NCBI GenBank assembly: GCA_963803265.1
Contig: CAWDLZ010000002.1
Coordinates: forward strand, 62,001 to 126,000
DNA from: CAIKMD01 sp963803265
GTDB lineage: Bacteria; Pseudomonadota; Alphaproteobacteria; ATCC43930; CGMCC-115725
Direction of reading: 5' to 3'
DNA: 64,000 bases
Shown here piece by piece: positions 1-9,371 of this stretch (its first letter is position 1; every line of letters begins with the position of its first letter). Below the pieces are notes generated by a model. That model saw nothing but the letters and a program-made list of their open reading frames with translations. It made no database searches and was not told where the DNA came from. A program made the position numbers and the translations under genes.

Positions 1-132
1 ATTGCCGCGTTCGACGATCCGGCGACGCCCTACCGCGCCGTGCCTACGCCCGAGCGGGCGCCGCGCTATTCCGACTACGCCCATCTGGAGCGGGTGAAGG
101 AATGGCTCGCCGGCGCGGAGGGCGAGGAATGA
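1..132 (+). CDS. addB: AddB helicase-nuclease subunit, C-terminal end (partial)
   Basis: Only the last 43 codons are in the window; the reading frame enters at base 1 and ends at TGA 130-132. The C-terminal residues (PRYSDYAHLERVKEW) match the usual tail of alphaproteobacterial AddB, the partner of AddA in double-strand break end processing. The stop overlaps the addA start as ATGA (ATG 129-131), the typical tight addBA coupling. The call rests on this tail plus the adjacent addA; nothing of the nuclease domain can be seen. Confidence 0.75.
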   Translation: MAAFDDPATPYRAVPTPERAPRYSDYAHLERVKEWLAGAEGEE

Positions 133-3100
133 GCGAGACCGTCCTCGACCCTGGCGCCCGCCAGCGCCTCGCCTATCAGCGCGATGCCTCGGTTTGGGTC
201 GAAGCCTCGGCCGGGACCGGCAAGACGACGGTGCTGACCAATCGCGTGCTGGCCTTGCTGCTGAGCGGCAGCGCGCCATCGCGCATCCTCTGCCTCACTT
301 TCACCAAGGCCGCCGCCGCCGAGATGGCCAACCGCATCAACGAGCGCTTGAGCCGGTGGACGACGATCGAGGATGGCCGGCTCAAGCAAGAAATCGCCGA
401 ACTCACCGGCGAGCTTCCCGACGGCGACGGATGCGACGCCGCGCGCCAGCTTTTCGCCCGCGTGCTCGACGCGCCCGGCGGCATGACGATCGCCACCATT
501 CACGCGTTCTGCCAGTCGCTGCTGCGGCGCTTTCCGCTCGAGGCCGGCGTGCCGCCGCATTTCGAGGTGATGGACGAGCGCTCGAGCGGCGAAGCGCTCG
601 ATGCCGCGCGCGAAGCCGTGCTGTTGCGCGCGCGCGAGGACCGCGATCCCGAGCTTGGCGAAGCCTTGGCGGAGATCGTGCGTCACGTCCAGGAATCGAG
701 TTTCGCCGAGTTGCTGGCCGAGCTGGTGCTCGAGCGTGCGCGGCTCGGCGCCGCGCTGGCGCGGGGCTTCGAGCGCTTCGCGGCGGCGTTGCGCCAGAGC
801 CTGGGCGTCAAGAAGGGCGAGACGGCCGCGGGCATCGTCGCCGCCGGCTGCGCGCCGGGCGCGGCGGACGAGGCCGAGCTGCGCCATGCGGCGCAAATCA
901 TGGCGGCAAGCGATGCCAAGCGCGACCAGCAGCGCGGCGACATCGTGGCGCGCTGGCTGGCTGATCAACCGCGCCGCGCCGCCGGGTTCGACGCCTATCT
1001 GCGCGGCTTTTTCACGGCCGCGGGCGAGTGCTTCAAGGACATCGTCACCCGCAAGCTGGCCGATGCCAACCCTCATACCGCCGAGGCGCTCGCGCTCGAG
1101 GCCGAGCGGCTGGAAGAAGTTCGCGCGCGGCGGACGGCGGCCGAGCTTTACGTCGCCGGCGCGGCGCTGGCGCGGCTCGCGGAGGCGATGCTCGCGGACT
1201 ATGCGCGGCACAAGGCCGGGCGCGCGCTGCTCGATTACGACGATCTGGTGTTGAAGGCGCGCGATCTCTTGCGCCGGCCGGGCATAGCGCCCTGGGTTCT
1301 CTTCAAGCTCGATGGCGGGATCGACCACATTCTCATCGACGAGGCGCAGGACACCAATCCCGAGCAATGGGAAATCGTCAGCCTGATCGCCGCCGAATTC
1401 TTCAGCGGCGAGGGCGCGCGCGAGGCCACGCGCACGGTCTTCGCCGTAGGCGACGCCAAGCAGTCGATCTTCAGCTTCCAGCGCGCCGATCCGGCGAAAT
1501 TCGCCGAGATGCGCGAGTATTTCGCCGCCGCGGTCACGGCCGCGCAAGCGGCCTGGCGCGTCGTGCCGCTCGAGACCTCGTTCCGCTCGGTCGCGGCGGT
1601 GCTGCGCGCGGTCGATGCGGTGTTCGCCGATCCCGTGCCGCTCGGCGTTGGGCTCAACCCCGGCGATATCCAGCACGCGGCGTTTCGTCATGGCCATGCG
1701 GGCTTGATCGAGCTTTGGCCGCCCGTCCAGCCCGCCGACGGGCCCCAGCCCGCTCCTTGGAGCTTGCCGTTGTTGCAGCATCCGGCCAGCGCGCCCCATG
1801 CGCGCCTCGCGCTCGCGATCGCCGCTACCATCAAACGATGGCTGGATACGCATGAAAAACTCGAATCGCGCGACCGCCCGATCCGCGCCGGCGACGTGAT
1901 GGTGCTGGTGCGCCGCCGCACCGCTTTCGTCACCGAGCTGGTGCGCGCGCTGAAGGACGCAAAAGTGGCCGTCGCCGGCGTCGATCGCATGACGCTCACC
2001 GATCAGCTCGCGGTCGAGGACATGATGGCGCTGGGGCGCTTTGTCCTGTTGCCCGACGACGATCTGACCCTCGCCACCGTGCTGAAAGGCCCGCTCTTCG
2101 GCTTTGGCGAGGAGGCGCTGTTCGAGCTGGCCTGGCAGCGGCGCGGCGCGCTGTGGGCCGAGCTGCTGCGCCGCCGCGACGAGCGGCCGGATTTCGCGCG
2201 CGCCGCGTCGGAGTTGAGCGAGCTGTTGGCCCGGGCCGATTTCGCGCCGCCCTATGAGTTCTTCGCCGACGTGCTCGGCGCCCGCCACGGCCGCCGCTCG
2301 GTGCTGTCGCGGCTCGGTCCCGAGGCCGCCGATCCGCTCGATGAATTTCTCGCCGCTGCGCTCGGCTACGAGCGCCAGCAAGGCGTCTCGCTGCAAGGCT
2401 TCCTCCACTGGCTCGCGGCCGGCGAGGCCGAGGTGAAGCGCGATCTCGAGCACAGCGGGCGCGACGAGGTGCGGGTGCTGACCGTGCATGGCGCCAAAGG
2501 GCTCGAGGCGCCTATCGTGTTCCTGCCCGATACCCTGCAAGTGCCGACCCAGACGCCGCGCGTGTTGTGGAGCGGCGACGGGGTGCCGTTCTGGCTGGTC
2601 GCGCGCGATCGCCTGCCGCAAGCCGCGGCAACCGCCTTGCAGGAACTCGAAGCGCCGCCGCGACGAAGAATACCGCCGCCTCCTCTATGTCGCGATGACC
2701 CGCGCGGCCGACCGGCTTTACGTGTGCGGCTGGCGCACCCGGCGCGGCGCGCCGGCGGGCAACTGGTACGATTTGATCGCCGCCGGCTTGGCGCAATCGG
2801 GGGCGGATAAATTTGCCTTCGACATGGTTAAGCTGTTGGGCGCGCAGGGCTGGGCGGGCGAGGGCTGGCGCCTCGTCGAGCCGCAACGCGCCAAGCCGAG
2901 CGCCGAGCGGCTTTCCGCGCCCGCGCCGGCGGGCGCCGCCACGCTGCCCGAGTGGAGCTTGCATCCGGCGCCGCCCGAGCCGGCGCCGCCCAAGCCGCTC
3001 GCCCCCTCGCAGCCGCGCGAGGCCGAGCCGGCGGCGCGCTCGCCCTTGGGCGAGGACCGCGGTGCGGCCTTCTTGCGCGGCCGGCTGATTCACCGGTTGC

Positions 3101-3585
3101 TGCAAAGCCTGCCCGGCCTCGCCCCTGATCGGCGCCGGGCGGCGGCACGGCGCTTTCTGGCACGGCCGGTCCACGGCCTCGCCAAGACGCGGCAAGAGGC
3201 GATGCTGCGCGAAACCATGGCGGTGCTGGAGGATGCCGATTTCGCGCCCCTCTTCGCGCCGGGCTCGGCGGCCGAGGTGCCGGTGGTGGGCCTGGTTCGG
3301 GGGCGGGCGCTCTCGGGCCAGATCGACCGGCTGGTCGTTACCGACACCGCCGTCCTGATCGTCGATTACAAGACGATGCGCCCGGTCCCAGCCAGCGCGG
3401 CCGCGGTGCCAGCGGCTTATCTCGACCAGCTCGCGGCCTACCGTGCCGCCGTGCAGGCGGTCTATCCCCGAAAAGAGGTGCGCTGCGCCTTGCTGTGGAC
3501 GGATGGCCCGACGCTCATGCCGATCGCCGCTTCGGATCTCGGGAATAATCCGGAACTGTACGTTTTGGGGCTTGACATTATCTAA
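129..3585 (+). CDS. addA: AddA, ATP-dependent helicase-nuclease subunit A (one frameshift; 3' end supplied by IS1595)
   Basis: UvrD-like helicase with C-terminal nuclease, working with AddB to resect double-strand breaks for RecA. Walker A ASAGTGKT lies at about residues 24-31; the DEAQD Walker B and a motif IV-VI region (EEYRRLLYVAMTRA) follow, then nuclease motifs RGRLIHRLLQ, GQIDR, VDYKT and QLAAYRAA. Translation jumps frame near 2654: one extra C in a GCGCC run separates residues up to QELEA from RRDEEYRR. Removing it gives about 1,151 aa, normal for the family. The last ~15 residues (from GNN to LGLDII) and the stop are read from the left end of an inserted IS1595 element, so the native C-terminus is lost, though all nuclease motifs lie upstream. 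Start ATG 129 overlaps addB. Confidence 0.88.
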
Positions 3586-3600
3586 TAGGCCCATTATGTT
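3572..3600 (+). promoter_or_regulatory. Sigma-70 promoter inside the IS1595 left end
   Basis: TTGACA (3572-3577), a 17-bp spacer and TATGTT (3595-3600) read inward towards the passenger gene at 3650. The -35 box lies in the inner part of the terminal inverted repeat and the addA stop codon falls inside the spacer. Likely drives passenger and transposase together. Confidence 0.6.
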
Positions 3601-3649
3601 AACTCCCGTAAGCTCGGTATGATAGCCGAGCGGAAAACGGGAGATTGAA

Positions 3650-4099
3650 ATGGCAATGCAAGGCGATCTTTTTGGCGATCCGAAACCAGCTAGACCGACA
3701 GCCGCTCTTGAAGTTCACGAGCACTCGTTCATCCGGGGTGCCCGGTCTCATTGGGCAGGCACTGCGCACGGGCGCCTCGCTCATTCCCACGAGGGAGGCG
3801 CCGTTCCCCATCAACATCCCGAAACCGGGCCTGCCTGCTACACGATCGACAAGGATGAATGGTTTCGCGAAACGGGATTGCGGGGAGGCGGCAGAAAGAA
3901 ATTCACTGAGACGCCGACAGGTGAGCAGTTTCCCATCGTCGATTTGGAGGATTGGCAAAAGTCGTTCGAGATTATCATCGGGCCGCCAGCCAAGGGCCAG
4001 CAGTTCGGGGACTCGGCAGGTCCGGGTGTCGCATTGCCGCTGAGATTGATTAAGAGTTTCGGGATGACCGTCGCTGCGATCAAGAGCAGAGAGGGCTGA
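3650..4099 (+). CDS. Hypothetical passenger protein of the IS1595 element
   Basis: A 149-aa ORF starting GAAATGGCAATG after a GGGAGA ribosome-binding site, ending 3 bp before the transposase start, so the two are probably co-transcribed from the promoter at 3572. It has no signal peptide or membrane segment and no motif I recognise; the N-terminal part is rich in His and Pro, the middle has YTIDKDEWFRETGLRGGG and the C-terminal part ends with a basic IKSFGMTVAAIKSREG. Some IS1595-family subgroups are known to carry passenger genes, and position supports that role here. Function unknown. Confidence 0.6.
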   Translation: MAMQGDLFGDPKPARPTAALEVHEHSFIRGARSHWAGTAHGRLAHSHEGGAVPHQHPETGPACYTIDKDEWFRETGLRGGGRKKFTETPTGEQFPIVDLEDWQKSFEIIIGPPAKGQQFGDSAGPGVALPLRLIKSFGMTVAAIKSREG

Positions 4100-4102
4100 G
4101 CC

Positions 4103-5008
4103 ATGAGCGGCATTGTCGAGATTTACCGCAAGTTCCCCAAACGGGAGGACTGCATCGCTCATCTTGAAAAGGTTCGCTGGGACGGCACGCCGCTCTGTCC
4201 CTACTGTGGGGCAGAGCGCGTCTCGCGTCATCGGGAAGCCCTGCGCGATGACCGCTGGCAATGTCAACGATGTGAGCGGTCGTTCAGCGTTACCGTAGGG
4301 ACGATCTTCCACCAAACGCACGTCGATTTGCAGCGGTGGTTTTTGCTTATCTCGTTGATGCTGGCGGCTAAGAAGGGCCTCTCGGCAATGCAGGCCGCGC
4401 GCGATCTTGAGATGCGCCGTCCCACGGTATGGTCGATGATGCACCGTATCCGCAAGGCACTTACCGATGACGGCAAGCTTCTGGCGGGCATTGTCGAAAT
4501 GGATGAAACCTATATCGGCGGCAAACCCCGCCGTCGCAACCGTCGCAGCGACGATCCGCCCGGGGGCCAAGGCTCTAGCACCAAAGCTCCCGTTGTGGGA
4601 GCGATTGAGCGCGGCGGCCGAGTGAAGGCGAAGCCGACCGAGCGCTCCGAGTTGACCGGCGACGATATGGCAGAGACATTCCGTGCGATGGTCGATGCTA
4701 AGGGCACGATGCTGACGACAGACGGAAGTCCTTTGTACGGCGCGTTCAATCGCTTCGTGGCTCACCGCGCCGTTAATCATTCGGAGGCCTATTCTGAGCG
4801 GGATATGTTCTCGGCGCTCTACGGTGCGACGCACACCAACACGATTGACGGCTTTTGGGCGCTGGTTAAGCGGGCGATCTATGGCCAATACCACCACGTC
4901 AGCCGCAAGTATCTCGCCCTCTACCTGAACGAAATCACTTGGCGCTTTAATCAACGGCGCAACCCGATGGCTTTTGATGGAATGCTGCATCTTGCGGTCA
5001 AGCCCTAA
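4103..5008 (+). CDS. IS1595-family (ISXO2-like) transposase
   Basis: DDE-type transposase of 301 aa. The N-terminus carries a zinc ribbon (CPYCG about residues 33-37, CQRC about 55-58). The catalytic domain starts with MDETYIGGK near residue 133 and closes with a conserved block around WALVKRAIYGQYHHVSRKYL and an NEITWRFNQRRNP tail near 275-290. The length is usual for the family and the ORF is uninterrupted, so it could be active. Start ATG 4103 lies 3 bp after the passenger stop. Confidence 0.92.
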   Translation: MSGIVEIYRKFPKREDCIAHLEKVRWDGTPLCPYCGAERVSRHREALRDDRWQCQRCERSFSVTVGTIFHQTHVDLQRWFLLISLMLAAKKGLSAMQAARDLEMRRPTVWSMMHRIRKALTDDGKLLAGIVEMDETYIGGKPRRRNRRSDDPPGGQGSSTKAPVVGAIERGGRVKAKPTERSELTGDDMAETFRAMVDAKGTMLTTDGSPLYGAFNRFVAHRAVNHSEAYSERDMFSALYGATHTNTIDGFWALVKRAIYGQYHHVSRKYLALYLNEITWRFNQRRNPMAFDGMLHLAVKP

Positions 5009-5076
5009 AGCGTACATGTCCGGAATAATCTCTAATCTATTGGAATGGCGACCGTATTTTCTGGCTTACCGCGGCC

Positions 5077-5106
5077 TTGACGGTGCTTTTGGCGCTCCCC
5101 TAAGGT
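5077..5106 (+). promoter_or_regulatory. Candidate promoter of trxA
   Basis: TTGACG (5077-5082), 17 bp, then CTAAGGT (5100-5106), 28 bp before the trxA ATG. It lies outside the IS1595 right end, so trxA has its own promoter and need not depend on read-through from addA. Confidence 0.45.
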
Positions 5107-5133
5107 GCGCGGCACCGCCACGAGGAGGGCTTT

Positions 5134-5455
5134 ATGGCCACGACCAAGATCACCGATGCTTCCTTCGGTGCCGACGTCGCTCCGCGCTCCCGGCCCGGTC
5201 CTCGTCGACTTCTGGGCGGAATGGTGCGGTCCGTGCAAGGTGATCGGCCCGTTCCTCGAGGAAATCGCCGCCGACATGACGGGCAAGGTCACGGTTGCCA
5301 AGCTCAACATCGACGACAACCCCCAAACCCCGACCAAATACGGCGTCCATGGCATCCCGACCCTGATGTTGTTCAAGAACGGGCAGGTCGCGGCCACCAA
5401 GATCGGCGCGCTCCCGAAGAGCAAGCTGGTGGAGTGGGTCAATTCGGTGCTGTGA
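5134..5455 (+). CDS. trxA: Thioredoxin (one frameshift)
   Basis: Thiol-disulfide reductase of the cytoplasm. After correction the protein is 106 aa with active site WCGPC at residues 30-34, and the cis-Pro loop GIPTLMLF. Frames change near 5179: an extra G in GACGTCGCTCCGC splits MATTKITDASFGADV from LRAPGPVLVDFWAEW. Removing it gives a normal-length protein. A ribosome-binding site (GAGGAGGG) precedes ATG 5134. The gene is downstream of addA as in related genomes but separated from it by the IS1595 element, and convergent with the folC-accD-trp cluster. The indel is probably a sequence error, since trxA is strongly conserved. Confidence 0.85.
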
Positions 5456-5465
5456 CAGCCGCCTG

Positions 5466-5486
5466 AGGCCCGCGATAACCGGGCCT
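5466..5486 (+). terminator. Hairpin after trxA
   Basis: AGGCCCG (5466-5472) pairs with CGGGCCT (5480-5486) around a 7-base loop, 11 bp after the trxA stop. There is only a weak T run after it (TTAAGC), so it is a candidate intrinsic terminator. Confidence 0.45.
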
Positions 5487-5613
5487 TAAGCATTCCGACG
5501 CAGAATCTGCCCTAACGTCCCGAGCGGCAAGCTTCGCGGGCAAAACCCGGCGCCGTCCAAGCTTCGCGCCGGTTTCGCGGCGCCCGTCGCCGCGATCGAA
5601 AGGCAGATTCGGC

Positions 5614-5985
5614 ATGCATAAGATTCTCGTGATCGACGACAACATCGCCGTCCGCACCACCATCGTCCAGATGCTCGAAGCCGAGGGCTATGAGGTGGTG
5701 AGCGCCGAGGACGGACGGCGCGGCCTCGCCGTCTTCCGCAGCGCCAAGCCGGACCTCGTCGTCACCGACATCATCATGCCGGAAAAGGAAGGCATCGAGA
5801 CCATTCGCGACATCCGCGATTTGTCTCCGAAGGCGAGAATCATCGCGATCTCGGGAGGCGGGCAAATCGGCAATACCGATTTCCTGACGATCGCGCGCGC
5901 TCTCGGCGCGTCCGAGGTCATTGCCAAGCCGCTCGATCCCGATGACTTCCTGAGCATCGTGAGCCGCTGTCTCGCGGCTGCCTGA
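5614..5985 (+). CDS. Single-domain (CheY-like) response regulator
   Basis: A 123-aa receiver domain without an output domain. The acidic pair DD is near residues 9-10 in VIDDN, the phospho-acceptor Asp in VVTDIIMP near residue 53, the switch Ser in IAISGGG, and the conserved Lys in IAKPLD near residue 110. It ends 9 bp before the histidine kinase gene and is almost certainly its cognate partner or co-regulated with it. Stand-alone receivers usually act through protein contacts or as phosphate sinks. Confidence 0.9.
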   Translation: MHKILVIDDNIAVRTTIVQMLEAEGYEVVSAEDGRRGLAVFRSAKPDLVVTDIIMPEKEGIETIRDIRDLSPKARIIAISGGGQIGNTDFLTIARALGASEVIAKPLDPDDFLSIVSRCLAAA

Positions 5986-5994
5986 GAGCGAGCC

Positions 5995-7677
5995 GTGAAG
6001 CTCAGTCGCGTCTTCGCCGCAGTCGGGGTTCTCCTCGCCGCAATCGGGATCGCGCGGTCCGTTCACATCGTGACCTCGCTCTACCACATGGAAATCGATA
6101 CGATCGAGAATCGCCTGGAGATCCCGGCCCAATCCATGGCCCATGTGATCGGCGAGATCGACGCGAATGCCGATCTCGCGTTGCGCGACCTGCAGGCCGC
6201 GTCCGGCTCCGATCCCGCGCTCGCCAGCCCGTCGCTGCGCGCCATCATGCTGGATCGCATGCATGGCCGAACCGCGGCCCAGAAGATCGAGGTCTATGAC
6301 GCGGCCGGCACGGCGATCCTCAGCACCCTCGCCGATCCGCCAATTGCAGTCTCGGTTGCCGGCTACGACTTCTTCAAGCGCCAGATGGCGGCGTCGAGCA
6401 ACCGGCTTATCGTCAGCGACCTGGTTACCGACCCAATCGACGGCCAGCCGAAAATCGTCGAAAGCCGCCCGATCCTCGACGGCGCGGGAAGCGCGCGCGG
6501 CGTGATCGCCGTCTATCTCGATGCCGAGACCATCCAGAAATTGTTCGATTCGCTGCCTTTGCCACCGGGCAGCAGCCTGGCGCTTTTCAACGCCGACGGC
6601 AGGTCTCTCGTCGGCACGCCGCTCAAGACCCGCGCCGCCGCTCTCGGCGTCGATTACTCGCAACGCGCCGTCTTCCAGGCCTTTCGCAACGGCGGTCCCG
6701 AAGGTTCGTTTCGCAGATTCACCACCATGGTCGGCCAAGAGCGATTCGTCGCCGGCGTGGGCGGCCCGAATTCCAATTTCGTCGTCACGGCGAGCTGGGA
6801 TGTCGCGACCGCCCTGGCGCATTGCCGGAGCATGGCCGCCACCGTGATCGGCGGAACTTCGGTCGCGATCGTCATTGTCGGCGCGCTGTTCGGCTACCTC
6901 GTCCTTCAACTCCGGCGCAACGAGGCGCTTTTGAACACGCTCGGCGACAGCGAAGCGAAATTTCGCGATCTCATGACGGCGCTGCCCGACGCCGTGCTGC
7001 TGGTCGATCGATCCTTGATCATCGTCTTCGCCAATCCGGCCGCCGAAAAGCTTTACGGCTACGGGCCGGGTGAAATGCATGGCCTGACGATGGGAAGGAT
7101 CATGCCCGACGCGATGCGATCCGGAGACGAGCAAGGCGTTCGCGCGGCGCTTACCTGTGCCGAGCCGCCCTCCGGCGTTCGCGCCATCGAGCGCTCCGTC
7201 CGGCGCAAGGACGGCAGCGAGCTGCCGGTCGAGATCAACGCGTGTCCGTACCGGGCGCCCGAAGGACCGATGCTGGTCATCGCCATCCGCGACATCAGCC
7301 AGCGCATGGCAAACGATCTCGCGCTCCAGCGCAGCCGCGAAAGTCTTGCCCGCGCGCAACGCATCGCGGAAATCGGCAACTTCGACCGTGACATGGTCAC
7401 CGGCAAGACCGAATGGTCCGATGAATTCGTGAGAATATGGGGGATCGAGGATGCTCCCGCCCACGCAACCGCCGAATACCTGGTAACGCTCGTTCATCCG
7501 GAGGATCGCCAGAAATTCATCGAGGGCCGGGATCTGGCGCTGCAGCGAAAGCCGGTTCCGCCGCTCGATTTCAAGATCACGCGGCCGGACGGCGAGAAAA
7601 GGATTCTTCACCGCGAATACGGCGTCGTCTTCGACGAGAAGGGCAAGCCGTTGCGGATGTTCGGTACGGTCCAGGAC
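5995..7677 (+). pseudogene. PAS sensor histidine kinase, N-terminal part (interrupted by IS1182)
   Basis: Start GTG 5995, 9 bp after the response regulator. The first 561 codons hold a membrane segment (about residues 7-26), a periplasmic sensor region (30-280), a second membrane segment (284-306), a PAS domain (about 319-430, with FANPAAEKLYGYGPGEM), and the first of three similar PAS-PAC units (from about residue 440, SRESLARAQRIAEIGNFDRD). The coding sequence is cut at VQD by the IS1182 element; read into the IS it ends at TGA 7702-7704. Joining base 7677 to 9376 restores one in-frame 1,074-residue kinase. As it stands the fragment has the sensor but no kinase domain. Confidence 0.88.
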
Positions 7678-9371
7678 CAGGCTGTGTGGAAACCCCATCG
7701 ATGATATGATTCTTTTGCTGGATCACGCGGGGGGATGATGAAGGGTTTCATTCAAGGGGCGGATCGCCAGCAGACGACGCTGTTGCCGGAATGCCTTGAT
7801 GATTGGGTGGAGGAGAGCAATCCTGTTCGCGCGGTCGATGTGTTCGTCGATGCATTGGAACTCCGCGACCTCGGGTTCGATGGCGTCGATCCGGCAGCGA
7901 CCGGCCGGCCGGCGTACCATCCTTCGCCGATGCTCAAGCTCTACATTTACGGCTATCTCAACCGGGTCCAATCGAGCCGGCGGCTGGAGCGTGAGGCTGG
8001 CCGCAATCTCGAGGTGATGTGGCTGACGGGGCGGCTCGCGCCGGATCACAAAACCATCGCCGACTTCCGCAAGGACAATGGTCCCGCGATCAGGAAGGTT
8101 TGCGTGCGATTCGTTGAGTTGTGCCGCAAGATGGGCCTGCTGGCGAAGGCCAGCGTTGCCATCGATGGCAGCAAGTTCAAGGCCGTGAACAGTCGCGACA
8201 ACAACTTCACGCAGGGCAAGATCCAGCGCCGCCAGAAGCAGATCGAAGAGAGCGTGGCGCGCTACATGAGCCAACTCGACACCGCCGACCGCCAGACTGC
8301 CGCAGGAGAAGAGCCGTCAGAAACGGTGCTGCTGATCAAGACGCGGCTTAAGGAAAAGCTGGCGAAGCTTGAAGAAGAAGTGCAGCGGCTGGCCGCGATT
8401 GAAAAGGCATTGCTCGCTTCGCCCGACAAGCAAATATCGCTGACCGATCCCGATTGCCGCTCGATGGCAACGAGCGGTCGCGGCTCAGGCATGGTGGCCT
8501 ACAACGTGCAAAGTGCGGTTGACACCACGAACCATCTGATTGTCGCACACGAGGTCATCAACGTCGGCACGGATAGATCGCAACTGGCGACGATGGCGCA
8601 GGCGGCAAAAGCTGCGCTGCGCAGCGATAACTTGGACGTCGTTGCGGATCGGGGCTACTTTAAAGGTGAGGAAATCCTGGCATGCGAACAGGCCGGCGTC
8701 GCGGTCACACTACCCAAGCCGCAAACCTCGGGCGCCAAGTCGGCAGGCCGCTTTGGGAAACCTGATTTTGTTTATTCGGCCGAAAACGATGTCTATCGCT
8801 GCCCGGCCGGCGAGAACCTGGCACACCACTTCACCGCTGATGAGGATGGCCAGAAGATGCGGATTTACTTGACGAAGGCGTGCCGCACATGCCCGCTCAA
8901 GGGTCAGTGCACAACGGCCAACGAGCGCCGCATCAAACGCTGGGAACACGAACACGTTGTCGAGGCCGCGCAGACGCGGCTCGATCAGAACCCGCAGGCC
9001 ATGCGTGTGCGCCGCGAAACCGTCGAGCATCCGTTTGGCACGCTGAAGATGCGGATGGGGGCGACGCACTTTCTGATGAAGACGCTGCCGAAGGTGGCGG
9101 CCGAGATGGCGCTGCACGTGCTCGCCTACAACCTCACGCGCGTGATGAACATCGTTGGGATCAAACCGCTCCTCGCGGCGATCCGGGCTTGAGGAGCGTG
9201 TACTGTTGTGCGCGCCGTGTGACCGTTCAGGTCGCTCAGCGTGGCTCGAGGTTGCGCCAGGATCGATTCCTGACTCGATGCAGCAAAATGGGCTCAGACG
9301 GTCGCATCGAGATCTACCGCGCCCGGGTGCGTGCGCTTTTTTTAGAGCGAAAAACGTTTCCACACAGCCTG
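7678..9371 (+). mobile_element. IS1182-family insertion sequence in a histidine kinase gene
   Basis: Perfect 16-bp inverted repeats CAGGCTGTGTGGAAAC (7678-7693) and its complement (9356-9371) enclose a 1,694-bp element with a single transposase gene. Both sides carry the 4-bp duplication GGAC (7674-7677 and 9372-9375). Removing the element and one GGAC rejoins VQD to ITERK in frame. Intact ends, intact transposase and a perfect duplication point to a recent insertion. Confidence 0.92.
7735..9192 (+). CDS. IS1182-family transposase
   Basis: A 485-aa DDE transposase. The N-terminal half has the family pattern of YHPSPMLKLYIYGYLNRVQSS followed by LEVMWLTGRLAPDHKTIADFR near residues 95-120; the first catalytic Asp is in VAIDGSKFKAVNSRDNNF, the second in VVADRGYFKGEE, and the Glu in RRETVEHPFGTLKMRMGATHF near the C-terminus, after a Cys cluster (CRTCPLKGQC). 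Two ATGs (7735, 7738) follow a G-rich ribosome-binding site. The ORF is full length and uninterrupted. Confidence 0.92.
   Translation: MMKGFIQGADRQQTTLLPECLDDWVEESNPVRAVDVFVDALELRDLGFDGVDPAATGRPAYHPSPMLKLYIYGYLNRVQSSRRLEREAGRNLEVMWLTGRLAPDHKTIADFRKDNGPAIRKVCVRFVELCRKMGLLAKASVAIDGSKFKAVNSRDNNFTQGKIQRRQKQIEESVARYMSQLDTADRQTAAGEEPSETVLLIKTRLKEKLAKLEEEVQRLAAIEKALLASPDKQISLTDPDCRSMATSGRGSGMVAYNVQSAVDTTNHLIVAHEVINVGTDRSQLATMAQAAKAALRSDNLDVVADRGYFKGEEILACEQAGVAVTLPKPQTSGAKSAGRFGKPDFVYSAENDVYRCPAGENLAHHFTADEDGQKMRIYLTKACRTCPLKGQCTTANERRIKRWEHEHVVEAAQTRLDQNPQAMRVRRETVEHPFGTLKMRMGATHFLMKTLPKVAAEMALHVLAYNLTRVMNIVGIKPLLAAIRA

Larger units (their letters stand above)
3541..5032 (+). mobile_element. IS1595-family insertion element with passenger gene
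   Basis: An imperfect terminal inverted repeat of about 36 bp bounds the element: the left end near 3541-3577 and the reverse complement of 4997-5032 share TCCGGA, TGTACG and GGGCTTGAC blocks. Inside are a small passenger ORF (3650-4099) and an ISXO2-like transposase (4103-5008). It sits between the 3' end of addA and trxA. The 8-bp target duplication usual for the family is not recognisable (CGGATCTC left, TAATCTAT right), so the exact ends are uncertain by a few bases or the duplication has decayed. Confidence 0.78.

Noticed and set aside
75..2621. 848-codon minus-strand open frame opposite addA
   Set aside because: GC-rich third positions keep the antisense frame open. The plus strand carries clear AddA motifs; the antisense translation is Arg/Ala/Gly-rich with no family resemblance.
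5512..7698. 728-codon minus-strand open frame opposite the response regulator and kinase
   Set aside because: Same antisense effect; the plus strand carries receiver and PAS motifs and the frame crosses two genes.
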